A stretch of DNA of 41,325 nucleotides from Gammaproteobacteria bacterium (GCA_018822845.1 JAHJJD010000040.1:1-41325), one strand, 5' to 3'. Positions 1-8,084 are shown, counted from the first letter of the stretch. Notes: a model not told the origin generated them from the letters alone. A program made the numbers and translations.

Positions 1-31
1 GCATCCGCTGGCGTAACGGGCTGACTTTCAT
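1..31 (-). CDS. 5' end of a leftward gene, possibly a tyrosine recombinase (partial)
   Basis: Reading leftward from position 31 there is an ATG followed by nine codons before the window ends, giving MKVSPLRQRM. A strong ribosome-binding site (AAGGAG) lies about 9 bases upstream, so this is very probably a real gene start. The short N-terminus with SPLRQRM resembles the first residues of tyrosine recombinases that accompany IS91-type transposases; that is recollection of a family pattern from ten residues only. Its position back to back with the integron-type integrase on the other strand fits a recombination module, most of which lies outside the window. Confidence 0.45.
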   Translation of the reverse strand, partial: MKVSPLRQRM

Positions 32-63
32 GATGGGTTCTCCTTTAAATGTCCCTCTATCGG

Positions 64-200
64 ACACTTAAAGTGTGGCTCATCATCGGAAAGCCGTTGG
101 GAATCAGTTAGCTACCGCGTCAGCGGTTTAGTTCAACAGTTTATTGGACAGCGCTCAGGAATATCAGAATGGACGGACGCCGATCAATCGGTGTGCACAC
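64..200. promoter_or_regulatory. Palindrome-rich gap between divergent recombinase genes
   Basis: The gap from 32 to 278 has no convincing gene. It holds three near-perfect palindromes: ACACTT-A-AAGTGT at 64-76, CCGAT-CA-ATCGG at 180-191, and GTGTGCACAC at 191-200, which shares a base with the second. A looser pair, GTCC...GGAC, flanks 51-65. The gap separates the two divergent recombinase starts, so operators or a recombination site are both plausible. I found no clear GTTRRRY integron core, so I do not call attI. Confidence 0.35.
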
Positions 201-278
201 GCCGCCCATCTGGTTCGCCAAGTCTTCCGTATAGTCTGGGATTATCATGAGTCGTGTCCCAAAATTCAGTTAATGTTA

Positions 279-1691
279 ATGAGCAAGAAGCATACAGCAA
301 GCGCCGCAGAGCCAGCAACAGGCTATTCCCGTGATTTCTGGGAAAATTACACACTTTTTCTTGTTAAACAGGGTGTTAGTCAGAAGTATGTGACGTGGTA
401 TGTGCTGCGTACCAAGCAGTATATTGCTTACTTTCCAGACCAGCATATTCGTACCCATAGCGCCCAACAAGTAGAGGAATATCTCAACAAAGTAGGGCGT
501 GAAATCAACTTGAAAGCATGGCAGTTTGGGCAAGTTGTCGATGCTATACGGATTCTGTTTTGTCTGGCATTGAAGCAGGGCTGGGCGCACGACTTCGATT
601 GGGAGTACTGGTCAGCGTCAGCGAAAAAGCTGGAAGCGGATCATGCCACCGTTGCCCGTGATTACACCGATGCCCTCGAAGGTCTGGAAATGCTTGAGGG
701 TGAAGAGCGGTGTTCCAATGAACTTTATCAGCGCTACCAGCCCGCTTTAGCCGAAGTGGTCAAAGCTGTTCGCCTGAAAAATTATGCGATGCGCACCGAA
801 AAAACCTATCGCGGCTGGATCGCCCGCTTTTTCTATTTTCACAAACCCAATGATGTGCATGACCTGACAGGTAAAGAGGTCAAGCAATTCCTGGAATACC
901 TTGTGCTCAAGCGCAATGTGTCGGTTTCGACCCAAAAACAGGCATTGAATGCGTTAGCGTTTTTGTTCAATCAAGTGTGGAAAAAACCGCTGGATGATTT
1001 GGGTGACTTTATCGGTTCAAAACGCCCGCGTAAATTGCCTGTGGTGCTCTCCCGCGATGAAGTTCGGCGCATCTTCCAGCATCTGACGGGTACACATCAT
1101 TTGATGGCAGGTCTGCTGTATGGTGGCGGCCTGCGCTTGATGGAATGCGTGACATTACGCATTCTGGATGTGGATTTTGATTACAACCAACTGCTGATCC
1201 GCAATGCCAAAGGCTTCAAAGACCGGATTGTGCCACTGCCGGAGCGTTTCAAGGATGCCCTCAAACAACAAATAGCTTTCGTTGAGCGCCAACACCAACT
1301 GGATTTAAAAAACGGATTTGGCGAGGTGTATCTGCCCGAGGCATTGGGGCGCAAGTACCAGAATGCCGCTAAAGAATTGCGCTGGCAATACGTGTTCCCG
1401 TCCAGTGGTGTCGCTGCTGACCCGCGTTCTGGTGTGGTGCGTCGCCACCATCTGCATGAAACCAGCCTACAAAAAATAATCAAGCGGGCAGTGAAGCAGG
1501 CGGGAATAACCAAACATGCTACCACCCACACGTTTCGCCATTCGTTTGCTACCCATTTGCTGGAGTCTGGTTACGACATCCGCACCGTGCAGGAGTTGCT
1601 GGGGCATTCCGATGTGTCTACTACGATGATTTATACCCATGTGCTCAATACACCCGGTATCAGTGTGCGCAGCCCTGCCGACATGATCTGA
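279..1691 (+). CDS. Integron-integrase-type tyrosine recombinase with extra N-terminal domain
   Basis: This is a site-specific tyrosine recombinase of the integron integrase (IntI) branch. With the ATG at 279 the protein is 470 residues; 273 is an equally weak start and neither has a good ribosome-binding site. The C-terminal half carries the catalytic set: R286 in the GGGLR context, K311, H417-x-x-R420 (HTFRHSFATH), the LLGHSDV box and nucleophile Y452 in MIYTH. The stretch VYLPEAL...WQYVFPS before the HxxR box is the extra segment that separates IntI from XerC/D. IntI proteins are usually about 320-340 residues. Here about 140 additional residues precede the core SAM-like domain and look like a second helical DNA-binding domain (roughly residues 20-115). 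A longer open frame reaches back to a TTG at 144, but that part crosses palindromes and looks non-coding. Confidence 0.85.
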   Translation: MSKKHTASAAEPATGYSRDFWENYTLFLVKQGVSQKYVTWYVLRTKQYIAYFPDQHIRTHSAQQVEEYLNKVGREINLKAWQFGQVVDAIRILFCLALKQGWAHDFDWEYWSASAKKLEADHATVARDYTDALEGLEMLEGEERCSNELYQRYQPALAEVVKAVRLKNYAMRTEKTYRGWIARFFYFHKPNDVHDLTGKEVKQFLEYLVLKRNVSVSTQKQALNALAFLFNQVWKKPLDDLGDFIGSKRPRKLPVVLSRDEVRRIFQHLTGTHHLMAGLLYGGGLRLMECVTLRILDVDFDYNQLLIRNAKGFKDRIVPLPERFKDALKQQIAFVERQHQLDLKNGFGEVYLPEALGRKYQNAAKELRWQYVFPSSGVAADPRSGVVRRHHLHETSLQKIIKRAVKQAGITKHATTHTFRHSFATHLLESGYDIRTVQELLGHSDVSTTMIYTHVLNTPGISVRSPADMI

Positions 1692-1942
1692 AAACAACGC
1701 TACCGCCCTGATCTGTACCGACCAAGAGTCTGACAGGGTGTAGGAAAATTCCGACAAACTGTCGAAGTCTCGCCCGATTGTAGCTGATCACGAAAATTTA
1801 TAGAACCTGAACAGCCCGGAAAAATGCAACAAAATTTACATGACATGACTATCAGTCCGCTGGATATGTAATATTTAAGCAATCATTGGTAATCAATATT
1901 TTCACCTTGAAGTAATCCCAAATTGGGACTAGAGTTTGTAAC
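1692..1942. other. Gap between integrase and higB
   Basis: No gene is visible. An imperfect inverted repeat lies at about 1700-1742 (CTACCGCCCTG against CAGGGTGTAG); it could be a weak terminator for the integrase, though no T-run follows. The right end holds the higBA promoter/operator described separately. I looked for an attC-like structure and did not find one I would defend. Confidence 0.4.
1907..1935 (+). promoter_or_regulatory. Candidate higBA promoter with palindromic operator
   Basis: TTGAAG (1907-1912) and TAGAGT (1930-1935) are separated by exactly 17 bases and resemble sigma-70 elements. The spacer contains a perfect dyad, TCCCAA-A-TTGGGA, at 1916-1928. Antitoxins of this class commonly bind palindromes overlapping their own promoter, so autorepression by HigA is the natural reading. 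If this promoter is used, the transcript would begin almost at the higB ATG (1943), giving a nearly leaderless message, which agrees with the lack of a ribosome-binding site there. Confidence 0.45.
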
Positions 1943-2245
1943 ATGAGAATAATCGCATTATCCACCCTGAAGCAGTTTTGGGAGAGCGACTCAAAGTATG
2001 CTGAATCCAGGGAGCCGATACTGGCGTGGTATCGTCATACGCTAAAGGCAGACTGGGCTGAACCCGCTGATGTAAAAGCTGATTTTGGCAACGCCAGCAT
2101 ACTGCGTGATGGGCGGGTAGTGTTCAACATAGCTGGCAATAAATACCGCCTGATTGTCTGGATCAACTATCCCTACCGCATCGCATACATCCGTTTTGTC
2201 GGAACGCACGCCGAGTACGACAGGGTGGATGCACACACCATTTGA
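1943..2245 (+). CDS. higB: HigB-family toxin (mRNA interferase)
   Basis: This 100-residue protein matches the HigB toxin family related to E. coli HigB/YgjN. The family signature is in the second half: VVFNIAGNKYRLIV, then the strand IRFVGTHAEYD near the C-terminus. Family members cleave mRNA, usually on the ribosome, and are neutralised by HigA. The toxin gene comes first, as is typical of hig loci, and its stop codon lies 11 bases before the antitoxin start, so the two are surely cotranscribed. No ribosome-binding site is evident at the ATG. The pair sits between a recombinase gene and the core gene htpG, consistent with an acquired module. Confidence 0.88.
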   Translation: MRIIALSTLKQFWESDSKYAESREPILAWYRHTLKADWAEPADVKADFGNASILRDGRVVFNIAGNKYRLIVWINYPYRIAYIRFVGTHAEYDRVDAHTI

Positions 2246-2256
2246 GGAACGAGAGC

Positions 2257-2610
2257 ATGGACATTAAACCCATTCGTACCGAGCAGGATTATGAGGAAAC
2301 GCTGCGAATCATCAGCACCCTGATGAATGCTGGGTTTGGTACACCCGAAGGCGACAGATTGGACGTTCTGACAACACTGGTTGAAGCATGGGAGCGTGGG
2401 CACTACTCAATGGAGGCTCCTGATCCTATAGAGGCGATCAAGTTCGTTATGGAGCAGCGGGGGTTGGAGGTGAAAGATTTGGTGCCCATGATTGGTCAGG
2501 CCAACCGTGTCTACGAAGTCCTCAACCGCAAGCGTCCGCTTACACTGAACATGATCAAGCGCCTACATAAAGGTCTGGGAATACCCGCAGAATCATTATT
2601 GGCTGCCTGA
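2257..2610 (+). CDS. higA: HigA-type antitoxin with helix-turn-helix
   Basis: This 117-residue protein resembles HigA-type antitoxins: an N-terminal toxin-binding part (DYEETLRIISTLMNAGFGTPEGDRLDVL) followed by an Xre-like helix-turn-helix (about residues 62-112) ending IPAESLLAA. I chose the ATG at 2257 because GAGG lies 9 bases upstream. An in-frame TTG at 2242 overlaps the higB stop and is less likely. It should neutralise HigB and repress the shared promoter, where a dyad sits at 1916-1928. The stop codon is immediately followed by the htpG heat-shock promoter. Confidence 0.87.
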   Translation: MDIKPIRTEQDYEETLRIISTLMNAGFGTPEGDRLDVLTTLVEAWERGHYSMEAPDPIEAIKFVMEQRGLEVKDLVPMIGQANRVYEVLNRKRPLTLNMIKRLHKGLGIPAESLLAA

Positions 2611-2612
2611 TA

Positions 2613-2641
2613 CTTGAAAATTTCCTCCCCACTCCCCATCT
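2613..2641 (+). promoter_or_regulatory. Sigma-32 (heat-shock) promoter of htpG
   Basis: CTTGAAA at 2613-2619 and CCCCATCT at 2634-2641 are separated by 14 bases. This is essentially the consensus for RpoH (sigma-32) promoters, in both elements and spacing. It lies just downstream of the higA stop codon and 41 bases upstream of the htpG ATG. htpG is a classic RpoH target, so motif and context agree. Confidence 0.85.
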
Positions 2642-2681
2642 TCCGCCCATCAAATGAACAAGATGTGAGGACCAACAACCC

Positions 2682-4571
2682 ATGACTGACTCTGCCAACA
2701 AGGAAAACATGCAATTCCAGACAGAAGTGAACCAGCTTCTGCACCTGATGATCCACTCGCTGTATTCCAACAAGGAAATCTTCCTGCGCGAACTGATTTC
2801 CAACGGTTCCGACGCCTGCGACAAGCTGCGTTTCGAGGCCATCGGCAATGACAGCCTGTACGAAAACGACGGCGAATTGCGCGTTGAGGTGGAATTCGAC
2901 AGCGCAGCAGGCACGATCACCGTGCGCGACAACGGCGTCGGCATGAGCCGCGATGAAGTCGTTGCCAACATCGGCACCATCGCCAAATCCGGCACCAAGG
3001 AATTCCTCAGCAAACTGACCGGCGACCAGCAGAAGGATTCGCACCTGATCGGCCAGTTTGGGGTGGGTTTCTACTCATCCTTCATCGTTGCCGACCGGGT
3101 AACGCTGACCACCCGCCGTGCCGGAACTGCTGCGACTGAAGGGGTACGCTGGGAATCCGACGCGCAATCCGGCTACTCGCTGGAGCAGGTGGAAAAAGCC
3201 ACGCGCGGCACCGAAATCGTCCTGCACCTGAAGGAAGAAGAAAAGTTGCTGGCCGACGGCTGGCGTTTGCGCAACATCATCCGCCAGTATTCCGACCACA
3301 TCCCGCTGCCGGTCAACATGCGCAAGCAGGAAGAGGGCAAGCAGACCGAAGAGTGGGAAACCGTCAACAAGGCCAACGCGCTGTGGACACGTTCCAAAGC
3401 CGACGTGAAGGATGAGGAATACCAGGAGTTCTACAAGCACGTTTCCCACGACTGGGAAGACGCGCTGGCGTGGAGCCACAACCGCGTCGAAGGCAAATAC
3501 GAGTACACCTCGCTGCTGTACCTGCCTTCCAAAGCCCCGTTCGACCTGTTTGACCGCGACCACAACCACGGCCTGAAGCTGTACGTGCAGCGCGTTTTCA
3601 TCATGGAAGACAAGGAAAACAAGCTACTGCCACGCTACCTGCGGTTCGTGCGCGGCGTGCTCGATTCCGCCGACCTGCCACTCAACGTGTCGCGTGAAAT
3701 CCTGCAAGGCAACAAGATCATCGAAAGCATGAAAAGCGGTTCGGTGAAGAAAATCCTCGGCCTGCTGGAAAACATGGCTGCCAACGAGCCGGACAAGTAC
3801 CAGCAATTCTGGAAAGAATTCGGCAAGGTGCTGAAGGAAGGCCCCGGCGAAGACTTCGGCAACCGCGAGGAAATCGCCAAGCTGTTGCGTTTCGCTTCCA
3901 CGCTGGATGACAACGCTGAGCAGAAGGTTGGGCTGACTGACTACATCGCGCGCATGAAGGAAGGCCAGGACAAGCTTTACTACATCACTGCCGACACCCA
4001 CACAGCGGCGAAAAACAGCCCGCATCTGGAAGTGTTCCGCAAGAAAGGCATCGAAGTGCTGCTGCTGTCCGATCGTGTGGACGAGTGGCTGGTGCAACAC
4101 CTGATGGAGTTCGACGGCAAATCGCTGCAATCCGTTGCCAAGGGCGACCTCGACCTGTCCAAACTCGAAACCGAGGAAGACAAGCAGGCACAGGAAAAAG
4201 TCGAAGCTGAAGCCAAAAACATGGTCGAGCAGATCAAGACGGCGCTGGCAGACAAGGTGGCAGACGTGAAGGTTTCCCACCGCCTGACCAACTCACCTTC
4301 CTGTATCGTGCTGGGCGACCACGACATGGCGCTGTACATGCAGCAACTGCTCAAGCAGGCCGGTCACGATATGCCAAGCACCAAGCCGACGCTGGAAATC
4401 AACCCGACCCACCCGCTGCTCAAACGCATGGAAGCCGAAACCGACGACGAGCGGTTCGCCGAATGGGCCAGCGTGCTGCTGGATCAGGCCATCCTGGCCG
4501 AAGGCGGGCAACTGGAAGACCCGGCTGGCTTCGTGCACCGCCTGAATGGGTTGATGCTGGCGATGGTGTAA
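2682..4571 (+). CDS. htpG: Molecular chaperone HtpG (bacterial Hsp90)
   Basis: This is a full-length bacterial Hsp90 of 629 residues (E. coli HtpG has 624). It is a cytoplasmic ATP-dependent dimeric chaperone. The N-terminal GHKL ATPase domain shows [16 protein letters not shown] (E37, N41), DNGVGM at 83-88, GTIAKSGT and the lid/glycine motif [10 protein letters not shown]. The middle domain contains [11 protein letters not shown] and the C-terminal dimerisation domain ends near [11 protein letters not shown]-like sequence and [14 protein letters not shown] lies about 13 bases before the ATG, a little distant. Transcription should come from the sigma-32 promoter at 2613-2641. A double-hairpin repeat follows the stop after three bases and may end or stabilise the transcript. 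Confidence 0.98.
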   Translation: MTDSANKENMQFQTEVNQLLHLMIHSLYSNKEIFLRELISNGSDACDKLRFEAIGNDSLYENDGELRVEVEFDSAAGTITVRDNGVGMSRDEVVANIGTIAKSGTKEFLSKLTGDQQKDSHLIGQFGVGFYSSFIVADRVTLTTRRAGTAATEGVRWESDAQSGYSLEQVEKATRGTEIVLHLKEEEKLLADGWRLRNIIRQYSDHIPLPVNMRKQEEGKQTEEWETVNKANALWTRSKADVKDEEYQEFYKHVSHDWEDALAWSHNRVEGKYEYTSLLYLPSKAPFDLFDRDHNHGLKLYVQRVFIMEDKENKLLPRYLRFVRGVLDSADLPLNVSREILQGNKIIESMKSGSVKKILGLLENMAANEPDKYQQFWKEFGKVLKEGPGEDFGNREEIAKLLRFASTLDDNAEQKVGLTDYIARMKEGQDKLYYITADTHTAAKNSPHLEVFRKKGIEVLLLSDRVDEWLVQHLMEFDGKSLQSVAKGDLDLSKLETEEDKQAQEKVEAEAKNMVEQIKTALADKVADVKVSHRLTNSPSCIVLGDHDMALYMQQLLKQAGHDMPSTKPTLEINPTHPLLKRMEAETDDERFAEWASVLLDQAILAEGGQLEDPAGFVHRLNGLMLAMV

Positions 4572-4574
4572 AGA

Positions 4575-4681
4575 ACCCCTCACCCCCTAGCCCCCTCTCC
4601 CTCAAGGGGCGAGGGGGAACAAGACAAAGAATCCCTCTTAGCCCCTCTCCCCTTGAGGGAGAGGGGTTGGGGTGAGGGGGT
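4575..4681. repeat. Double-hairpin repeat element, copy A
   Basis: About 107 bp of C-rich then G-rich sequence begins three bases after the htpG stop. It is bounded by perfect 11-bp inverted ends (CCCCTCACCCC at 4576-4586, GGGGTGAGGGG at 4669-4679). Inside are two hairpins: one at about 4590-4617 (CCCCCTC against GAGGGGG with inner CCC/GGG pairs) and a perfect 10-bp stem, CCCCTCTCCC (4642-4651) with GGGAGAGGGG (4657-4666). A closely similar copy in the opposite orientation lies at 33991-34095. This organisation resembles REP/BIME-type or small non-autonomous palindromic elements. Confidence 0.85.
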
Positions 4682-4805
4682 GTTCGAAGGGTGATGGTTG
4701 GCGCAAAGCCGCACTTTTATTCGGACTCTTTGATATGACATAGGTCAGGCAAGCCAATCCCTGCTGGAGTAGAATTAATAAAAACTTAATCCAACAGGAG
4801 GCAAC

Positions 4806-6842
4806 GTGCATACCATCAAGGACATCCGCAATATTGTTTTCACCGGGCATACCGGTTGCGGCAAAACCAGCCTGATCGAAGCCTTGCTGTTCCAGGCAGG
4901 CGAAACCACCCAACAGGGCGACATTGACAAAGGCAATACCGTCACTGACTTTGACCCGCTCGAACAGGAATACCAGCATTCCCTGCATGTTTCCGTTGCC
5001 ACCGCCCATCATGCCGGTTGCCACATCAACCTGATCGACACGCCTGGGTACCCCGATTTTCAGGGGCAGGTGATGGCAGCCCTGTCAGCCGCCGATACGG
5101 TGGTTGTGGTCATCAATGCCATGGCCGGTATTGAGCCAATGAGCCGCAAAATCATGGAGTGGGTCGGGAATCAGCATTTACCCTGCATGGTGGTCATCAA
5201 CCGTATTGACACAGTGCCTGAAAAGCTGGAAATGCGCCTTCAGGAACTGACCGAAGCGTTTGGCCGCGAATGCCTGCCGCTGGAGCTGCCGGTCAACCAC
5301 GCGGCAAACGTGGTGGAAGTGTATGACCACGAGTCGGGCAAGGCCGACTTTTCTTCGGTAGAGGAGGCTCACACCTCCCTGATCGAGCAGGTGGTGGAAG
5401 CAAACGAAGCCGCCATGGAGCATTATCTGGAAGAGGGCGCAGTGCCTGCTGAGCAATTGCATGCAGCCTTTGAACAGGCTTTACGCGAAAACCACCTGAT
5501 TCCGGTCTGTTTCACCTCGGCCAAGACGGGTGCTGGCATTGCCGAGTTGCTGGATATTATCGCCAAACTCGCACCCAATCCGCTGGAAAGCACACCACAT
5601 CCCTTTATCCGCCATAAGGGCGAGAAAACCGTGGAAACCTGGGCTACCCCCGACCCCGACAAGCCTTTGCTGGCGAATGTGTTCCATGTCGAATTCGACC
5701 CGTTTGTCGGCAAGCTGGCCTTGCTGCGCGTGCATCAGGGCAGCCTGAAGCTGGGCAACCAGGTGCTGGTTGGTGCTGAAGGCAGGTCGGTGAAAATTGC
5801 CCACCTTTACCGCTTGCAAGGCAAGGAGCGGATTCCTGTCACGCAGGCTATGCCGGGCGATATTTGTGCGGTCGCCAAGATCAGCGAAATCGAGCCTGAC
5901 GCCATTTTGCATGAACAGCATGAGGATGACGGCATCGAGGTTTCCCGCATGAGCCTGCCTACGCCGCTGGTTGGCTTTGCCTTACGGGCCAAAAAGCGCG
6001 GCGATGAGCAGAAACTGTCGGATGTGTTGCACAAGCTGGTGGCGGAAGACCCCTGTTTGCGCATTGAATACGATACGGTCGCCAATGAAACCGTGCTGCG
6101 TGGGCTGGGTGATTTGCACCTGCGCATCGCTTTGGAACGCATGGATAAGCAGTTCCACCTTGAAGTGGACGCCGCCCCGCCCCGGATTCCTTACCGCGAA
6201 ACCATCACCCAGTCGGTGCAGGTGCAGTATCGGCATAAAAAGCAGACCGGTGGGGCCGGGCAGTTCGGCGAAGTGCAGATTGAAGTGGAGCCGCTGGAAC
6301 GGGGTGCCGGTTTTGAATTTGTCAGCCGGGTCACGGGCGGGGCGATTTCCGGCTCATTGATTCCGGCGGTGGAAAAGGGTGTGCGTCAGGTACTGGCCTC
6401 TGGCGCTATCAGTGGCCACCCGCTGATGGACATCCGGGTAACGCTGCTGGACGGCAAGATGCATTCGGTGGATTCCAAGGAAATTGCCTTCGTGATGGCA
6501 GGGCGCAAGGCATTCATGCAAGCGGTTGCCGAGGCCAGCCCGATTATCCTGGAGCCAGTGGTTGATCTGGAAGTAACGGTTCCTGCCGCTGCGATGGGTG
6601 ACATTTCCGGCGATCTGGCAACCCGTCGTGCCCAGATTCATGATGCACAAGCCGATGCAAGCGGCAGCAACATGATCATTCAGGCCAAAGTGCCGCTGGC
6701 AGAGCTGGAGGATTATGCCTCACGCCTGAATTCACTGACCGGCGGCGAAGGTAGCTGGGCTATCCAGTTCAGCCATTACGAGCCGACCACGGACAAGACC
6801 CAACAGGAGCTGATGGCGCAATACAAGGCTGTGGAGGACTGA
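4806..6842 (+). CDS. EF-G paralogue (FusA2-like translational GTPase)
   Basis: The 678-residue protein is collinear with elongation factor G through all five domains: a G domain to about 270, a beta-barrel domain II, and domains III-V ending in the EF-G C-terminus. It is a paralogue, not the main fusA. The P-loop is intact (GHTGCGKTS, 14-22), but the switch I RGIT motif is absent (EQEYQHSLHV instead), switch II reads DTPGYPDF with Tyr82 in place of the catalytic His, and the guanine motif is NRID (132-135) rather than NKMD. Such changes recur in EF-G2-type proteins, whose role is poorly defined. The GTG start has AGGAGG at 4796-4801. No rpsL/rpsG/tuf neighbours are present, which also argues against the primary EF-G. 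Confidence 0.9.
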   Translation: MHTIKDIRNIVFTGHTGCGKTSLIEALLFQAGETTQQGDIDKGNTVTDFDPLEQEYQHSLHVSVATAHHAGCHINLIDTPGYPDFQGQVMAALSAADTVVVVINAMAGIEPMSRKIMEWVGNQHLPCMVVINRIDTVPEKLEMRLQELTEAFGRECLPLELPVNHAANVVEVYDHESGKADFSSVEEAHTSLIEQVVEANEAAMEHYLEEGAVPAEQLHAAFEQALRENHLIPVCFTSAKTGAGIAELLDIIAKLAPNPLESTPHPFIRHKGEKTVETWATPDPDKPLLANVFHVEFDPFVGKLALLRVHQGSLKLGNQVLVGAEGRSVKIAHLYRLQGKERIPVTQAMPGDICAVAKISEIEPDAILHEQHEDDGIEVSRMSLPTPLVGFALRAKKRGDEQKLSDVLHKLVAEDPCLRIEYDTVANETVLRGLGDLHLRIALERMDKQFHLEVDAAPPRIPYRETITQSVQVQYRHKKQTGGAGQFGEVQIEVEPLERGAGFEFVSRVTGGAISGSLIPAVEKGVRQVLASGAISGHPLMDIRVTLLDGKMHSVDSKEIAFVMAGRKAFMQAVAEASPIILEPVVDLEVTVPAAAMGDISGDLATRRAQIHDAQADASGSNMIIQAKVPLAELEDYASRLNSLTGGEGSWAIQFSHYEPTTDKTQQELMAQYKAVED

Positions 6843-6912
6843 ATATTTGCAGTCGTGTCCATTTTTTTCATTCCTCTTGCATCCAGATAGGGGTAGTTTG
6901 CGTAAAATGGAG

Positions 6913-6946
6913 AACTTCCTGAGGTAACAAACAGCAGGAAGTTACC
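6913..6946 (+). promoter_or_regulatory. Overlapping alternative hairpins in the bufferin leader
   Basis: Two perfect inverted repeats share bases. AACTTCCTG (6913-6921) pairs with CAGGAAGTT (6935-6943), and GGTAAC (6923-6928) pairs with GTTACC (6941-6946). They cannot form together. The first is followed within a few bases by CCCTTTT, so it could act as a terminator, either for the EF-G gene or as an attenuator. The bufferin precursor ATG is 32 bases further on. A TAAAAT hexamer at 6903-6908 could be a -10 element, but no convincing -35 is spaced correctly. Confidence 0.45.
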
Positions 6947-6978
6947 CTTTTACCAACGGCAATAATGGAGTAAGTGTA

Positions 6979-7257
6979 ATGACAAGCAATAAACAATTGA
7001 TGGCTACCACCCTGATGGCATTGGGTATGGCTGCGGCCAGCGGTATCGTGACGGCTGCCGACGACAAGCCGGAAATGGAAAAGTGCGGCGGCATCGTCAA
7101 GGCTGGCATGAATGATTGCGGTGCCAATGGCCACGCATGCGCGGGTCAGGCCAAGGTTGACAACGACCCCAAGGAATGGATCAAGCTGCCCAAAGGCACT
7201 TGTGACAAAATTGCTGGTGGCGTTGTCATCGATGCTGAAGACATGAAAATGAACTGA
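6979..7257 (+). CDS. bufA1: Bufferin precursor peptide (BufA1-type, DUF2282)
   Basis: This 92-residue exported precursor belongs to the DUF2282 group now called bufferins. A signal peptide occupies residues 1-26 (ending SGIVTA-A). Four cysteines follow at 36, 47, 54 and 75 in the pattern [34 protein letters not shown], which fits four-cysteine bufferin 1. In characterised members, cysteines are oxidised to thiooxazole-type heterocycles by an MNIO enzyme and the product sequesters copper in the periplasm. The MNIO gene begins only 5 bases after the stop. GGAG lies about 8 bases before the ATG. Function is inferred from family and operon; metal specificity cannot be read from sequence. Confidence 0.85.
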   Translation: MTSNKQLMATTLMALGMAAASGIVTAADDKPEMEKCGGIVKAGMNDCGANGHACAGQAKVDNDPKEWIKLPKGTCDKIAGGVVIDAEDMKMN

Positions 7258-7262
7258 TCATT

Positions 7263-8084
7263 ATGACCAGCCAGATAACAGGGTGTGGTGTCGGTCTGCG
7301 TTTCCAGCATGTCGACCGTATTGTGGATGAAAAGCCCCACATCCCGTGGCTGGAAATCCTTACCGATAATTACCTGCTGCCCGGTAGCGTGCAGCAGGAT
7401 TATCTGCTCGAAATTGCCCGGCATTATCCCCTCACATTCCACGGTGTCGGCATGTCGCTGGGTTCCACCGATCCCCTTGATGTTGAGTATTTCCAGCGGG
7501 TCAGGGTACTGGCAGACCGGGTGAACCCTGCCTGGGTGTCTGATCACCTGTGCTGGACTTCGGTGCATGGCATGGTTACGCACGACCTGATTCCACTGCC
7601 TTACACCGAGGAAACCATCCGCCACGTTGCCGCCCGCATCCGTCAGGCGCAGGATATGCTCGGGCGAGGGTTGGTGATCGAAAACGTTTCCAGCTACCTG
7701 CAATACAAGCAGTCGGTCATGCCGGAATGGGAATTTTTCTGCGCAGTGGCGGAAGAGGCCGACTGCGGCATGTTGCTGGATGTGAACAATATCTACGTCA
7801 GCGCCTGCAACCACGATTTCGACCCGATTGATTACCTGGATGCAATCCCGCCGCAACGGGTGCAGGAAATCCATTTGGCCGGTTATGAAGACCGGGGGAC
7901 GCATTTGCTCGACACCCACGGCTACCCGGTGACGCAACCGGTGTGGGAATTGTATGCGCAAGCGATCCGCCGGATCGGCCCGGTTCCCACCCTGATCGAA
8001 TGGGACAACAACGTGCCGCAACTGGAAACCCTGCTGGCGGAAGCCGCTAAAGCCAGCGAGGTGCAAGCCCGTGTCCTTGCCTGA
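7263..8084 (+). CDS. bufB1: MNIO-family bufferin-modifying oxidase (DUF692)
   Basis: This 273-residue TIM-barrel protein belongs to the multinuclear non-heme iron oxidases (DUF692, MbnB-like). Candidate metal ligands are visible: H60 (FHGVGMSLGS), D94/H95 (SDHLCW), E140 (VIENVSSY), D173 (LLDVNNIYVS), H204 (IHLAGY), D217 and H219 (LLDTHGYP) and E246 (IEWD). These enzymes install heterocycles at cysteines of their cognate peptide, which here is the DUF2282 product immediately upstream. The gene overlaps the next by 14 bases, indicating translational coupling with its partner. It acts in the cytoplasm before export of the peptide. Confidence 0.92.
   Translation: MTSQITGCGVGLRFQHVDRIVDEKPHIPWLEILTDNYLLPGSVQQDYLLEIARHYPLTFHGVGMSLGSTDPLDVEYFQRVRVLADRVNPAWVSDHLCWTSVHGMVTHDLIPLPYTEETIRHVAARIRQAQDMLGRGLVIENVSSYLQYKQSVMPEWEFFCAVAEEADCGMLLDVNNIYVSACNHDFDPIDYLDAIPPQRVQEIHLAGYEDRGTHLLDTHGYPVTQPVWELYAQAIRRIGPVPTLIEWDNNVPQLETLLAEAAKASEVQARVLA

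Noticed and set aside
144-278. N-terminal extension of the integrase starting at a TTG
   Set aside because: The segment crosses two palindromes, has no ribosome-binding site and shows no domain-like sequence; a start at 273-279 is more natural.
1692-1942. Possible integron attC site or gene cassette around higBA
   Set aside because: No paired GTTRRRY/RYYYAAC core boxes were found, and an integron array would be expected on the other side of the integrase.
6877-6908. Sigma-70 promoter TTGCAT / TAAAAT before the bufferin gene
   Set aside because: The spacer is 20 bases, too long to support the call; only the -10-like hexamer is mentioned.
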